From Chloroflexota bacterium (GTDB taxonomy: Bacteria > Chloroflexota > Dormibacteria > Dormibacterales > Dormibacteraceae), in the NCBI GenBank assembly GCA_005883575.1, contig VBFH01000042.1:1-40796 (forward strand): a stretch of DNA of 40,796 nt, read 5' to 3'. The notes below the pieces were generated by a model. That model had not been told where the DNA came from and searched no databases. It saw only the letters and a program-made list of their open reading frames with translations. This document shows, piece after piece, positions 8,674 to 16,429 of the stretch (its first letter is position 1; every line of letters begins with the position of its first letter). The position numbers were made by a program, and so were the translations under genes.

Positions 8674-8865
8674 TTACCAGAGCTTGCCACCGCCCAGGAG
8701 TATGTACAGGATCGGGCCGATGCCCCAGAAGAAGCTGATGATGATCCACAGCACCTTGGCCACGCCGCCCATGTCCTTGCGGTTGACGATGTCGACCACC
8801 GCGAGCACAAAGGCGATTGGGTGCAAAAAGATCGCCAGCAGCACCTCGACAAGAAACTTGATCAA
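8674..8865 (-). CDS. Small membrane protein, PLDc_N-type
   Basis: A 63-residue protein with two TM segments (FLVEVLLAIFLHPIAFVLAVVDI and VLWIIISFFWGIGPILYILLG). The loop NRKDMGGVAKVLW and the second helix match the N-terminal membrane domain of cardiolipin-synthase-like phospholipase D proteins, here free-standing. TTG start at 8865, directly downstream of the class V aminotransferase stop. Role unknown. Confidence 0.65.
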   Translation of the reverse strand: MIKFLVEVLLAIFLHPIAFVLAVVDIVNRKDMGGVAKVLWIIISFFWGIGPILYILLGGGKLW

Positions 8866-8872
8866 AGCGTGT

Positions 8873-10279
8873 CTAGTGTTTCACGACCGCGTGCGATGGG
8901 CCGGGGATCCGAGGCCAGCCCCCGGACGGTGCGTACGTCCCATCGGCGGCCTGCTCGTAGCTCGCCTTGATCCGGCCGCGAGCGATGTAAGTGACTGCCT
9001 CGAGGAACCGATCCACTTCTTGTTCCGTGTTGTAGGGAGCAAGACTCGCGCGAACCGCACCCGGTAGCGCCTTCCTGCGCCCCGCGGTCACCTCGCCTTC
9101 GACCGCGACCACGTCGTCCCTGCTCATGTGGAGCAGATGAAAGACGTAGGGGTTGGCGCAGAAGCATCCATGCCGGACGGCGATTCCCCACTCGTGGCTC
9201 AGCGCGGCTGCGACCAGACCGTGATGCAGCTCGTCGACCACAAAGCTGCCAAGCGCCAGTCGGCTGCCGGCGGTGCGGGGTTCGACGCCGCCCAGGACGC
9301 TGACACGGGGTATTGCACCCAGGCCTTCGAGCATCCGGCGGCCGAGCGCCACCTCGTATTCGAGCATCTCGTCAAACCCCAGCTCGAGAAGGGTCTCGAT
9401 CGCGACCCCGAGCGCCACTGCGCCGATGACGTTGGGCGAGCCGGCCTCTTCTCGGTCCGGCAGATCGGCCCAGACGGTGTCGTCCCAGGTCACGATGCTG
9501 ATCGCGCCTCCACCCATGACCTCAGGGGCGCCGGCGAAGAAGTCACGTGGCGCGACAAGCACTCCGGCGCCGTACGGCGCGTACATCTTGTGTCCGGAGA
9601 GCGAGACGAAATCGAGGTGGCCGGGGTCGTCCGCCGGACGCATTTCGATGCGGTGATGCGGGGCCAGCTGCGCGGCGTCGACTGAGATGCGCGCGCCGTA
9701 GCGATGCGCCAGCTCCGCCACCTCGTGAAGAGGCGACACGAATCCCGTGACGTTGGAGGCGCCGCACAGAGCGACCAGGCTGATCTTGCCCTCGGCATTT
9801 TTCAGTGCATGCTCGATCGCCTCGAGGTCGATGTGGCCGTCGTGCGACAGCCCGACCATCACGTGCCCGCTCCTGTGCCGCCAGGGAAGCAGGTCGGCGT
9901 GGTGCTCCATCTCCGTGACCAGAACCTGCCGGCCATCGAGGCGAGCCTCCTCGGCGGCGATCCGGTTCAACGCGTCCGTCGTGCCCTTGACGAAGATCAC
10001 GACCTGGTTTGTTTCGTCGACGCCGAGAAAATGCGAGACCAGCTCTCGCGCATGCTCGTAGGCCTCGGTGGATAGGCGTGACTTGTAGCCCGTGCCGCGA
10101 TGCACGCTGGAGTAGAGGTCGGAGAAACCGTTGACCACATCGCGCACCCTGGTCAGCGGTGGCGTGCTTGCGGCGTTGTCGAAGTTGATCCCCGTCACCG
10201 TCCCACCACCGAAGAGCGGGACCGGCAGGTCGACTCCGGCGAAGTGCTCGCGCCACTGGCCGGAGTGTGGAGATCCCAC
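8873..10279 (-). CDS. Class V aminotransferase / cysteine desulfurase-like
   Basis: A 468-residue PLP enzyme of the SufS/NifS/isopenicillin-epimerase group. Seen: INFDNAASTPP (31-41), EMEHHADLLPW with the PLP-stacking histidine region (123-133), SVDAAQLAPHH (Asp201), the Schiff-base lysine in LSGHKMYAPYGAG (Lys231), and a cysteine pair in RHGCFCANP, where cysteine desulfurases carry their catalytic loop. The start is taken as GTG at 10279, giving an N-terminal SGQWREHF segment; a later GTG just before INFDN is possible. The protein is longer than SufS (about 410). No suf or isc genes are adjacent, so a desulfurase role is not established. Divergent from the PucR gene at 10379. Confidence 0.85.
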   Translation of the reverse strand: MGSPHSGQWREHFAGVDLPVPLFGGGTVTGINFDNAASTPPLTRVRDVVNGFSDLYSSVHRGTGYKSRLSTEAYEHARELVSHFLGVDETNQVVIFVKGTTDALNRIAAEEARLDGRQVLVTEMEHHADLLPWRHRSGHVMVGLSHDGHIDLEAIEHALKNAEGKISLVALCGASNVTGFVSPLHEVAELAHRYGARISVDAAQLAPHHRIEMRPADDPGHLDFVSLSGHKMYAPYGAGVLVAPRDFFAGAPEVMGGGAISIVTWDDTVWADLPDREEAGSPNVIGAVALGVAIETLLELGFDEMLEYEVALGRRMLEGLGAIPRVSVLGGVEPRTAGSRLALGSFVVDELHHGLVAAALSHEWGIAVRHGCFCANPYVFHLLHMSRDDVVAVEGEVTAGRRKALPGAVRASLAPYNTEQEVDRFLEAVTYIARGRIKASYEQAADGTYAPSGGWPRIPGPSHAVVKH

Positions 10280-10378
10280 GGTCGGCCTAAATCTAACCCC
10301 TACTCGCGGGCAGGTCGAGCCTGTATAGCTCACACTAGGATAGGCGTTGTCCATTGTGTTATTGACACGAGGCTCGGC

Positions 10379-12136
10379 GTGAAGAGCGAGGCGCCGGATT
10401 CGAGCCTGGCGGCCCGGGAGCTCAATTTCCTGGTCCGCCTGGCGCAGGCGGCGGCATCGACGCAGCGCCCTGATGAGCTGCTCGAGCTGATCATCCGGGA
10501 GACGACCTCCGCCATCGGCACCGACGTCTGCTCTCTCTACCTGTTGACGCCACCTGGCCTGGAGCTGCTGCTCACGGCAACGAACGGTCTCAACGAGAAC
10601 ATGGTCGGCAGGGTCACCATGAAGGTGGGGGAGGGCATCACCGGTTGGGTGGCCGAGTCGCGCCGGCCGGCGGTGGTGCCCGACGTGAGCCAGGAGCCGC
10701 ACTGGAAGTGGGTGCCAGGCCTGGACGAAGACCGATTCCACTCCATGGCATCCGTGCCGATCGAGTCGGGGCCGCGCCTCGTCGGTGTGCTCAACGTCCA
10801 GAGCACCGACAGGCGCGAGTTCAACTCCGGGGACATCGACTTCCTGCGCGCGATCGCGGCCCAGGTGGCGGGGATCCTCGAGCGAAGCGAGCTCCAGCGC
10901 CGGACCGAGGTCCAGCTGGCGGAGATCCGCCTTTCGCACGATACGCACGAAAGGTTCACGAAGCTTTCGCTGGATGGGGCGGGCATCCCCTCGATCCTCG
11001 AGGTCATCGCCTCGCTGGCGGGGGGCCGCGCCGCCCTGTATTCGGCCGACGGCTACCGGATCCGGGGTATGGGGGAGTCGTCGGATGGCATGCCGGCGCG
11101 GATCCAGGTGCCATCGATTGCGGCCGCGCGCGAGGTGAGGATCAGCGCGGGCCGGCCGCCGCGGCCGCTGGACGTGGTGCCGGTTCGCGCCGGGTCAGAC
11201 ATGCTCGGGCTGCTCGCCGTCGGCGTCGACGATGAGACGATCGATGCGGAGGGCCGGCTGCGCGCGCTCGAGCACGGCACGACCGTGCTTGCGGTGGAGC
11301 TGTCGAAGGAGCGCGCCGCGGCTGAGGTCGAGCGGAGGCTTCGCGGCGACCTGGTGGAGGAGGTGCTCGCGGGCGGGCTCGAGGCCGACGAGGCGGAACG
11401 CGTTGCGCGTCAGGCGGAGCGGCTCGGCCACCGGCTGCCGCAGAAGGCGTGGGTCGTCGTGCTCGAGCCCGACGACGACAAAACGGAAGCAGCATTGGCT
11501 GCCCGAGGACAGCAGGACCGTCTCGACGGAGCGCTCAGCGGGCTGGTCCGATCGCGCATGCCCGGAGCCCTCACCCTGGTGCGCTCCGCATCGGCGGTGT
11601 TCCTGGTGCCCGACGAGCTGGCCGCCGACCTGCCCGCGGTCGAGAAGCTGGCGAATCAGGTGCTCGCGGCCGCGGCCCCGGTGATGAAGCCAGGCTCGGC
11701 CTCGGTCGGTATCGGCAACCTGGCGAATGGTGTCGGCGAGCTGGCGCGCTCGCACGTGGAGGCGCGCCAGGCGCTGCGGCTGACGCGTCGCGCCGGAGGA
11801 CGCGGGCGAGTCGCTTCTTATCGCTCCCTGGGCGCCTTCCGCCTGCTGCTAGAGGTCCAGAGCCCCGACGCGCTCCGGCGCTTCGTCAACGAGCTGCTCG
11901 GTCCGCTGCTCCAATATGCCCAGTCGCGGGACACGCCCCTGCTCGAGACGCTGGAGGCGTTGTCGGCTGCGAGGTGGGTCAGGCGTGCCGCCGCGCGCAA
12001 CCTCGGCATCCACATCAACTCCATGACCTATCGGGTGGAGCGCATCCAATCCCTGACGGGCCTGCAGCTCGATGACCCTGAGACGCGGGTCGCGATCTCG
12101 ATTGCGCTTCGTGCTCGAGCGATGCTGGGGATGTAG
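10379..12136 (+). CDS. GAF-domain PucR/CdaR-family transcriptional regulator
   Basis: A 585-residue activator-type regulator. An N-terminal GAF sensor domain (about 20-165; DVCSLYLL, VGEGITGWVAESRRP, ASVPIESG, VGVLNVQS) is followed by a middle region with the CdaR GGDEF-like fold and a C-terminal PucR helix-turn-helix (ALSAARWVRRAAARNLGIHINSM is the core, about 530-560). PucR relatives control purine, amino-acid or sugar-acid catabolism in response to small molecules. Start chosen at GTG 10379 (VKSEAPDSS); the open frame extends upstream but through sequence lying inside the divergent aminotransferase. It converges with glnA, so control of nitrogen genes is possible but unproven. Confidence 0.85.
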   Translation: MKSEAPDSSLAARELNFLVRLAQAAASTQRPDELLELIIRETTSAIGTDVCSLYLLTPPGLELLLTATNGLNENMVGRVTMKVGEGITGWVAESRRPAVVPDVSQEPHWKWVPGLDEDRFHSMASVPIESGPRLVGVLNVQSTDRREFNSGDIDFLRAIAAQVAGILERSELQRRTEVQLAEIRLSHDTHERFTKLSLDGAGIPSILEVIASLAGGRAALYSADGYRIRGMGESSDGMPARIQVPSIAAAREVRISAGRPPRPLDVVPVRAGSDMLGLLAVGVDDETIDAEGRLRALEHGTTVLAVELSKERAAAEVERRLRGDLVEEVLAGGLEADEAERVARQAERLGHRLPQKAWVVVLEPDDDKTEAALAARGQQDRLDGALSGLVRSRMPGALTLVRSASAVFLVPDELAADLPAVEKLANQVLAAAAPVMKPGSASVGIGNLANGVGELARSHVEARQALRLTRRAGGRGRVASYRSLGAFRLLLEVQSPDALRRFVNELLGPLLQYAQSRDTPLLETLEALSAARWVRRAAARNLGIHINSMTYRVERIQSLTGLQLDDPETRVAISIALRARAMLGM

Positions 12137-12165
12137 CGAGGCAGACCCAGTCGGGGGATTGGGCT

Positions 12166-12224
12166 CGTTTGGCGCCAAACCGCGCCAAACTCAACCAACG
12201 CCGAGACTCACGTTTGGGCCAAAA
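12166..12224. repeat. Palindromic TTTGG/CCAAA cluster between pucR and glnA
   Basis: The 14-bp perfect palindrome GTTTGGCGCCAAAC (12166-12179) is followed by a half-site GCGCCAAAC (12182-12190) and a second near-palindrome GTTTGGGCCAAAA (12212-12224). They lie between the 3' ends of convergent genes, where operators are not expected. They may be binding sites, or hairpins that separate the two transcripts; no T-run follows them. Confidence 0.4.
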
Positions 12225-12300
12225 AGCGGGGAATCGGGGGTTACCTGAGAGGAGAAAGGCCCTGACTTGCGCCAGAGCCCTTGGAGTGAATGGTCCGCTT

Positions 12301-13746
12301 TTAGACGTCGCTGTAGAGCATGAACTCCCACGGGTGCGGCCTAAGCGCGACCGCGTCGACTTCCTTCTTGCGCTTGTATTCGATCCAGGTCTCGATCACG
12401 TCGGCGGTGAAGACCCCGCCTTCGAGCAAGAAGGCGTGGTCCTTCTGCAGCGCGTCCAGGGATTCGCCGAGCGAGCCCGGCACCGACTTGATCTTCGCCT
12501 TCTCCTTGCCCTCGAGCTCGTAAATGTCCTTGTCCACCGGCTCCGGAGGCAGGATCCTGTTTCTGATCCCGTCGAGGCCGGCCATCAAGCAGGCCGAGAA
12601 CGCCAGGTAGGGGTTGGCGGCCGGGTCCGGCGAGCGGAACTCGACCCGTTTGGTCTTCGGGTTGGTCGAGTACATGGGGATTCGCACGCACGCCGAGCGG
12701 TTGCGCTTCGAGTAGACGAGGTTGATCGGCGCCTCGTATCCGGGAACGAGCCGGCGGTATGAGTTGGTCGTCGGCGCGCAGATCGCGAGCAGGGCGGCTG
12801 CGTGCTTCAGCAATCCGCCGATGTAGTAAACCGCCGTCTGGCTCAGACCCGCGTAGCCCTTCGCGTCGGCGAAAAGGTTCTCGCCGTCCTTCCAGAGGCT
12901 CTGGTGCACGTGCATCCCGGAGCCGTTGTCCTGGAACAGTGGCTTGGGCATGAACGTCGCGACGTACCCATGCTGGGCGGCGACGTTCTTGATCACGTAC
13001 TTGTAAACCATCATCTTGTCGCCCATCTTGGTCAGCGAGTCGAACCGCATGTCGATCTCGGCCTGCCCGGCGGTGCCCACCTCGTGGTGCTGGACCTCGA
13101 CGCGCACACCCGCCTCGATGAGCTTGAGCATGATCTCGGAGCGCAGGTCCTGGAGCTTATCGGTCGGCGGCACCGGGAAGTAGCCCTCTTTGTGCCGCGG
13201 CCGGAACGCGAGGTTGGCCTCCGAGTTCTTGCCTGAGTTCCAGATGCCCTCTTCCGAGTCGATGTGGTAGTAGCCGCTGAAAGCGTTCTGGTCGAAGCGG
13301 AGCGAGTTGAACAGGTAGAACTCCGCCTCAGGTCCCCAGTAGCTGATGTCCGCGATGCCCGACTTGCGCAGATGCTCCTCCGCCTTCTTGGCGATGAAGC
13401 GCGCGTCGCGCGTGTACGGCTCGCGGCTGATCGGGTCGACGACGTCACAGATCAGAAAAAGAGTCTTGTGCGACAGAACCGGATCGATCGTCGCCGACTC
13501 GGGGTCGGGCATGAGCAGCATGTCGCTCTCGTCGATCGACTGGAATCCGCGAATGCTCGAGCCGTCAAATCCAAGTCCGTCCTTGAAGCTGTCGACGTCC
13601 AGCTCGCCCAGGGGCAGGCTGAAATGCTGCCAGGTGCCGGGAAGGTCGACGAATCTGACGTCGACGACCTCGACGCCTTCCGCCTTGGCCCTCTCGAGCA
13701 CCTCGCGCGGACTGGTCTTACTGACCGCTTTTGTCTCTACCGCCAT
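12301..13746 (-). CDS. glnA: Glutamine synthetase, type I
   Basis: A 481-residue ATP-dependent glutamate-ammonia ligase. Recognised from FDGSSIRGF, YWGPEAEFYLF, VGTAGQAEIDMRF, DNGSGMHVHQSLW, the NRSACVRIP substrate loop and FRSPDPAANPYLAF. A tyrosine in DKDIYELEGKE (about Tyr409) aligns with the adenylylation site of GSI-beta enzymes, suggesting possible GlnE control. The start is ATG 13746 (MAVETKAVS), with GGAGG 7 bases upstream; longer starts read into the promoter region. It is divergent from the amt-glnB operon, forming a nitrogen-assimilation block. A weak hairpin lies after the stop near 12258-12285. Confidence 0.97.
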   Translation of the reverse strand: MAVETKAVSKTSPREVLERAKAEGVEVVDVRFVDLPGTWQHFSLPLGELDVDSFKDGLGFDGSSIRGFQSIDESDMLLMPDPESATIDPVLSHKTLFLICDVVDPISREPYTRDARFIAKKAEEHLRKSGIADISYWGPEAEFYLFNSLRFDQNAFSGYYHIDSEEGIWNSGKNSEANLAFRPRHKEGYFPVPPTDKLQDLRSEIMLKLIEAGVRVEVQHHEVGTAGQAEIDMRFDSLTKMGDKMMVYKYVIKNVAAQHGYVATFMPKPLFQDNGSGMHVHQSLWKDGENLFADAKGYAGLSQTAVYYIGGLLKHAAALLAICAPTTNSYRRLVPGYEAPINLVYSKRNRSACVRIPMYSTNPKTKRVEFRSPDPAANPYLAFSACLMAGLDGIRNRILPPEPVDKDIYELEGKEKAKIKSVPGSLGESLDALQKDHAFLLEGGVFTADVIETWIEYKRKKEVDAVALRPHPWEFMLYSDV

Positions 13747-13885
13747 GAACACCCTCCACGAACACAAAGATTTGACGGGCCCAGGGTTCAGCGTAAGGGG
13801 GGCGAGTTTCAACCATCAGGTGGACTTGGCACAAAGTCACAGCTCGGTTTTCTGTGCGCTTGACACGAAAAGGGTTACTCACAAC

Positions 13886-13922
13886 CGCCGGCTTCTCGTG
13901 CGAAGGGCACGACCGGCCGGCG
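13886..13922. promoter_or_regulatory. Large hairpin in the glnA-amt divergent region
   Basis: A two-part stem: outer CGCCGGC/GCCGGCG (7 bp), a symmetric 3x3 internal loop, then TCGTGC/GCACGA (6 bp) closing a 5-base loop. It lies 84 bp upstream of the amt start and 140 bp upstream of glnA. It could be a protein-binding site or an RNA structure on a leader transcript. No GlnR or sigma-54 consensus was found that I would defend. Confidence 0.4.
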
Positions 13923-13948
13923 TTTCGATTCGTCGCATCCGCACGTGT

Positions 13949-13975
13949 TTGACAGGCCTCGGTCCTTCCTAGGCT
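13949..13975 (+). promoter_or_regulatory. Possible amt promoter
   Basis: A perfect -35 hexamer TTGACA (13949-13954) precedes a weak -10 TAGGCT (13970-13975). The spacer is only 15 bp, shorter than usual. Position relative to the amt start fits a leader of about 25 bases. Tentative. Confidence 0.3.
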
Positions 13976-14006
13976 CAGCGGCATCAACGCTTTGGAGGTG
14001 ACGTCG

Positions 14007-15509
14007 TTGCCGCTGCCGCTTGACTTCCTCAAATCGCTCCTTCGGCGCAGACATGTGCTTGCCGTCTCTTGCTCGGTCGGGTTGATCGCGGCGCTAACGC
14101 CCGTGGTTGCGCTTGCCGACGACCCCACCGCGACACAGGCCGCAGGCGTGGCCGCGGACACCGTCTGGGTCATCGTCGCCGCCTGCCTCGTCATGTTCAT
14201 GCAGGCGGGCTTCGCGATGCTCGAGGTTGGCTTCAGCCGCATGAAGAACGTCGGCACGGTCGTGGCGAAGGTGGTGACGAACCTGAGCGTCAGCTCCATC
14301 GCCTATTGGGCCGTCGGCTTCGGTTTTGCCTTTGGCGCCGGCGGCATCTTCGCCGTGATCGGTGGCAGCGGCTTCTTCCCGACCTTCAGCCCCGGATCGC
14401 ACATGGACCTGCCGGCGATCGTTGCCAGCACGACTCCGGCCGCGGCAAAGTGGTTCTTCGAGTTCGTCTTCTGCGCGGTCTCTCTGGCGATCGTGTGGGG
14501 CACGATGATCGAACGCACGAAGTTCATCGTCTACATCCTGTTCGGCATCCCCTTTGCGGCCTTCATCTATCCCCTTATCAGCCACCAGCTCTTCGGCGGG
14601 GGCTTCCTGATGGCGACGCTTGGCTCCCAGGACTTCGCCGGCTCCACAGTCGTCCACCTGACGGGCGCGACGGCGGGTCTGGCGGGTCTTTTGCTCCTCG
14701 GCCCTAGGATCGGCAAGTACGAGCGAGGCCGGGCCAACGCGATCCCGGGGCACAACATGCCGCTCGCTCAGCTCGGCGTGCTGATCCTGTGGTTTGGCTG
14801 GTTCGGATTCAACCCGGGCTCGACCTTGAACGCGACCAACCTGCACTTCGCCGACGTCATCGTGGTCACCAACCTGGCCGCGGCCGGTGGGGCGGTGGCG
14901 GCGCTGGCCACCATCTATCTGATCACCAAAACGATGGACGTCGGCATGATCGGCAACGGCGCGATCGCGGCGCTCGTCGCCATCACAGCGCCCTCGGGTT
15001 ACGTTGAGCCCTGGGCCGCGATCGTCATCGGTGCGGTCGCGGGCGTGATCGTCGTGGTCGGCGTGCTCGCGATCGACAAGTACCTGGACGACCCGGTAGG
15101 TGCGCTTCCCGCGCACGGCCTGGCCGGAATCTGGGGCACGCTTAGCTGCGGACTCTTCACGGTGCCCGCGCTGGCGAAGTTCAACGGCGTCGGTCAGGGC
15201 GGTCTTTTCTACACCGGAAGCTTCCACCAGCTGGGTGCGCAGGCGATCGCCGTCACGGCGTCTTTTGTGACCGTGTTCGTGCTGAGCTACGGACTGTTCT
15301 GGATCATCAAGAAGACGGTCGGCCTGCGCGTGAGCGCGAGTGAAGAGATGGAGGGTCTTGACATCAGCGAGCATGGGATGTGGGGTTACCCGGAGGCGTT
15401 CATGCCGGTGCCGGGCGGGGTCTACCGCCAGCCGGATACGCCCACTGTCAACCCGCACCCGGAGCTTGAACCGGTTCCGGCCACGACAAAGGAGGTGTCG
15501 CCGGCATGA
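14007..15509 (+). CDS. amt: Ammonium transporter
   Basis: A 500-residue Amt/MEP/Rh channel. Basic residues and a cleavable-looking hydrophobic segment (about 15-38, ending ALA) come first, then the periplasmic start and about 11 TM helices. Family signatures: FMQAGFAMLEVGFSR, KNVGTVVAKV, WGTMIERTKF, the pore-histidine motifs VVHLTGATAGL and PAHGLAGIWG, and WFGWFGFNPGS. The start is decided by GGAGGTGA at 13994-14001, which places initiation at TTG 14007 rather than at the TTG or GTG that overlap the SD itself. The ATGA overlap with glnB at 15506 couples them, as in the widespread amt-glnK pairing. Confidence 0.95.
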   Translation: MPLPLDFLKSLLRRRHVLAVSCSVGLIAALTPVVALADDPTATQAAGVAADTVWVIVAACLVMFMQAGFAMLEVGFSRMKNVGTVVAKVVTNLSVSSIAYWAVGFGFAFGAGGIFAVIGGSGFFPTFSPGSHMDLPAIVASTTPAAAKWFFEFVFCAVSLAIVWGTMIERTKFIVYILFGIPFAAFIYPLISHQLFGGGFLMATLGSQDFAGSTVVHLTGATAGLAGLLLLGPRIGKYERGRANAIPGHNMPLAQLGVLILWFGWFGFNPGSTLNATNLHFADVIVVTNLAAAGGAVAALATIYLITKTMDVGMIGNGAIAALVAITAPSGYVEPWAAIVIGAVAGVIVVVGVLAIDKYLDDPVGALPAHGLAGIWGTLSCGLFTVPALAKFNGVGQGGLFYTGSFHQLGAQAIAVTASFVTVFVLSYGLFWIIKKTVGLRVSASEEMEGLDISEHGMWGYPEAFMPVPGGVYRQPDTPTVNPHPELEPVPATTKEVSPA

Positions 15510-15907
15510 CGGCGAATGGAAGCGGCCTGGCGATGAAGATGGTCGTTGCGATCATCCGCCACGAGCGGCTGCAGGAGGTCCAGGACGTGCTGGACGAGTG
15601 CGGCGTGTCGGGCGTGACCGTGACCGAGGTCAAGGGCTGCGGCGCGCAGCGCGGCTACACGGAGAAGTACCGAGGCGCAGCGGTGCACATCTCGCTCCGG
15701 CCGCGGCTGAAGGTCGAGGCGGTGATGAGGTCGGAGATCGTCGGCACGGTGGTGGACAAGCTGGCGGTCGCCGGCCGGACCGGGAAAGGCGAGGTCGGCG
15801 ACGGCAAGATCTTCGTGATCGGGGTCGAGGACGCCGTGCGCATCCGAACCGGCGAGCATGGGCCCGAGACCGTCCAGCATGGCGAGCGTGCCATGTGGGG
15901 CCACTAA
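15506..15907 (+). CDS. glnB: Nitrogen regulatory protein P-II
   Basis: A 133-residue P-II signalling protein (GlnB/GlnK type) that binds ATP/ADP and 2-oxoglutarate and gates Amt. Visible: MKMVVAIIRHERLQEVQDVL, the T-loop GCGAQRGYTEKYRG with a tyrosine (Tyr55) at the position uridylylated in E. coli, and the GKGEVGDGKIFVIGVEDAVRIRTGE C-terminal signature. It has about 10 extra N-terminal residues; an internal ATG at codon 10 is an alternative start. The placement directly after amt argues for the GlnK role. Confidence 0.95.
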   Translation: MTANGSGLAMKMVVAIIRHERLQEVQDVLDECGVSGVTVTEVKGCGAQRGYTEKYRGAAVHISLRPRLKVEAVMRSEIVGTVVDKLAVAGRTGKGEVGDGKIFVIGVEDAVRIRTGEHGPETVQHGERAMWGH

Positions 15908-15910
15908 GGA

Positions 15911-16067
15911 TATGAGAGGAAACCCGGATGGTTTCCTCTCATCGGCCAGGCGCTTCGCGCCGGGCCTACTCTCCTTCCGGTATACGGTTTCGGATCTTTT
16001 TTAGTTCCACTCGGCGCGATGTTTGGGTGGCTGGGGACATAGTCGCGACCGGCGTGAAGCCGGCCGC
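15911..16067 (+). repeat. Structured interspersed repeat, copy A
   Basis: Starts 3 bp after the glnB stop. Element order: a perfect 13-bp hairpin ATGAGAGGAAACC/GGTTTCCTCTCAT with loop CGGAT (15912-15942); a second hairpin GGCGC-ttc-GCGCC extended by GGCC/GGCC; a conserved 15-mer TTCCGGTATACGGTT (15975-15989); a variable stretch; and a terminal hairpin GCGACCGGC/GCCGGCCGC (16045-16067, one mismatch). It fills the gap between convergent glnB and the thioredoxin fragment. Confidence 0.85.
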
Positions 16068-16199
16068 CACCCCGCCGCCTCACCTGGCTTGTTAACTTTT
16101 GGCTGTCGCCGCCGTTGCGCTTTTCTCGATCCAGGCCCTGATCGGAGCCGCTCCGCCCGGATATCCGACCAGGCGGTCGACCAGCTTGCCCTCTCGAAA
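16068..16199 (-). pseudogene. Duplicated 3' end of the thioredoxin gene
   Basis: 132 bp identical base for base to 16406-16537, offset by 338 bp. It holds the last 36 codons of thioredoxin (from [15 protein letters not shown] on, through TATAKS and the stop at 16092-16094) plus 24 bp of downstream DNA. It lacks the 5' two thirds including the CGPC active site, has no start, and cannot make a working protein. Perfect identity means the duplication is recent, conserved by conversion, or an assembly artefact. Confidence 0.9.
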
Positions 16200-16204
16200 A
16201 GACG

Positions 16205-16363
16205 TATGAGGGAAAACCCGGATGGTTTTCCCTCATCGCGCGTGCGGCTGCGCCGCAGGCGCTGCTCCCATTCCGGTATACGGTTGGGATTGTTTCAGTC
16301 GTCACTCGAAGCAAGGTTTGAGAGACGGAGAAGCATAGTTGCGGCCGGCGTGAAGCCGGCCGC
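16205..16363 (+). repeat. Structured interspersed repeat, copy B
   Basis: Same architecture as copy A: perfect 13-bp hairpin ATGAGGGAAAACC/GGTTTTCCCTCAT (16206-16236, loop CGGAT), second hairpin TGCGGC-tgc-GCCGCA, the 15-mer TTCCGGTATACGGTT (16271-16285) identical to copy A, and a perfect 9-bp terminal hairpin GCGGCCGGC/GCCGGCCGC (16341-16363, loop GTGAA). The second hairpin differs in sequence from copy A but keeps its pairing. It lies between the thioredoxin fragment and the 3' end of the intact gene. Confidence 0.87.
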
Positions 16364-16429
16364 CAAGGCAACGCAAGTTGACGAAAGAGAAGCGGCTGGG
16401 GATTTCACCCCGCCGCCTCACCTGGCTTG

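Noticed and set aside
10280-10948. N-terminal extension of the class V aminotransferase
   Set aside because: It lies antisense to the GAF domain of the PucR-type regulator and has no aminotransferase-like sequence.
13825-13845. Sigma-54 promoter near glnA/amt (TGGCAC)
   Set aside because: The -24 half is present, but the -12 GC element is absent at the required spacing.
14094-15458. A 454-residue open frame antisense to amt
   Set aside because: Composition is Asp/Arg/His-rich, typical of an antisense shadow in high-GC DNA, and amt is unmistakable on the other strand.
15912-15942. Hairpin 1 of the repeat as a simple Rho-independent terminator
   Set aside because: The stem is strong, but no T-run follows on the plus strand, and the element continues with further conserved structure.
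15908-16429. CRISPR array or tRNA gene in the repeat-rich region
   Set aside because: The repeats are long, few and internally palindromic, with no regular spacers; no cloverleaf was found.
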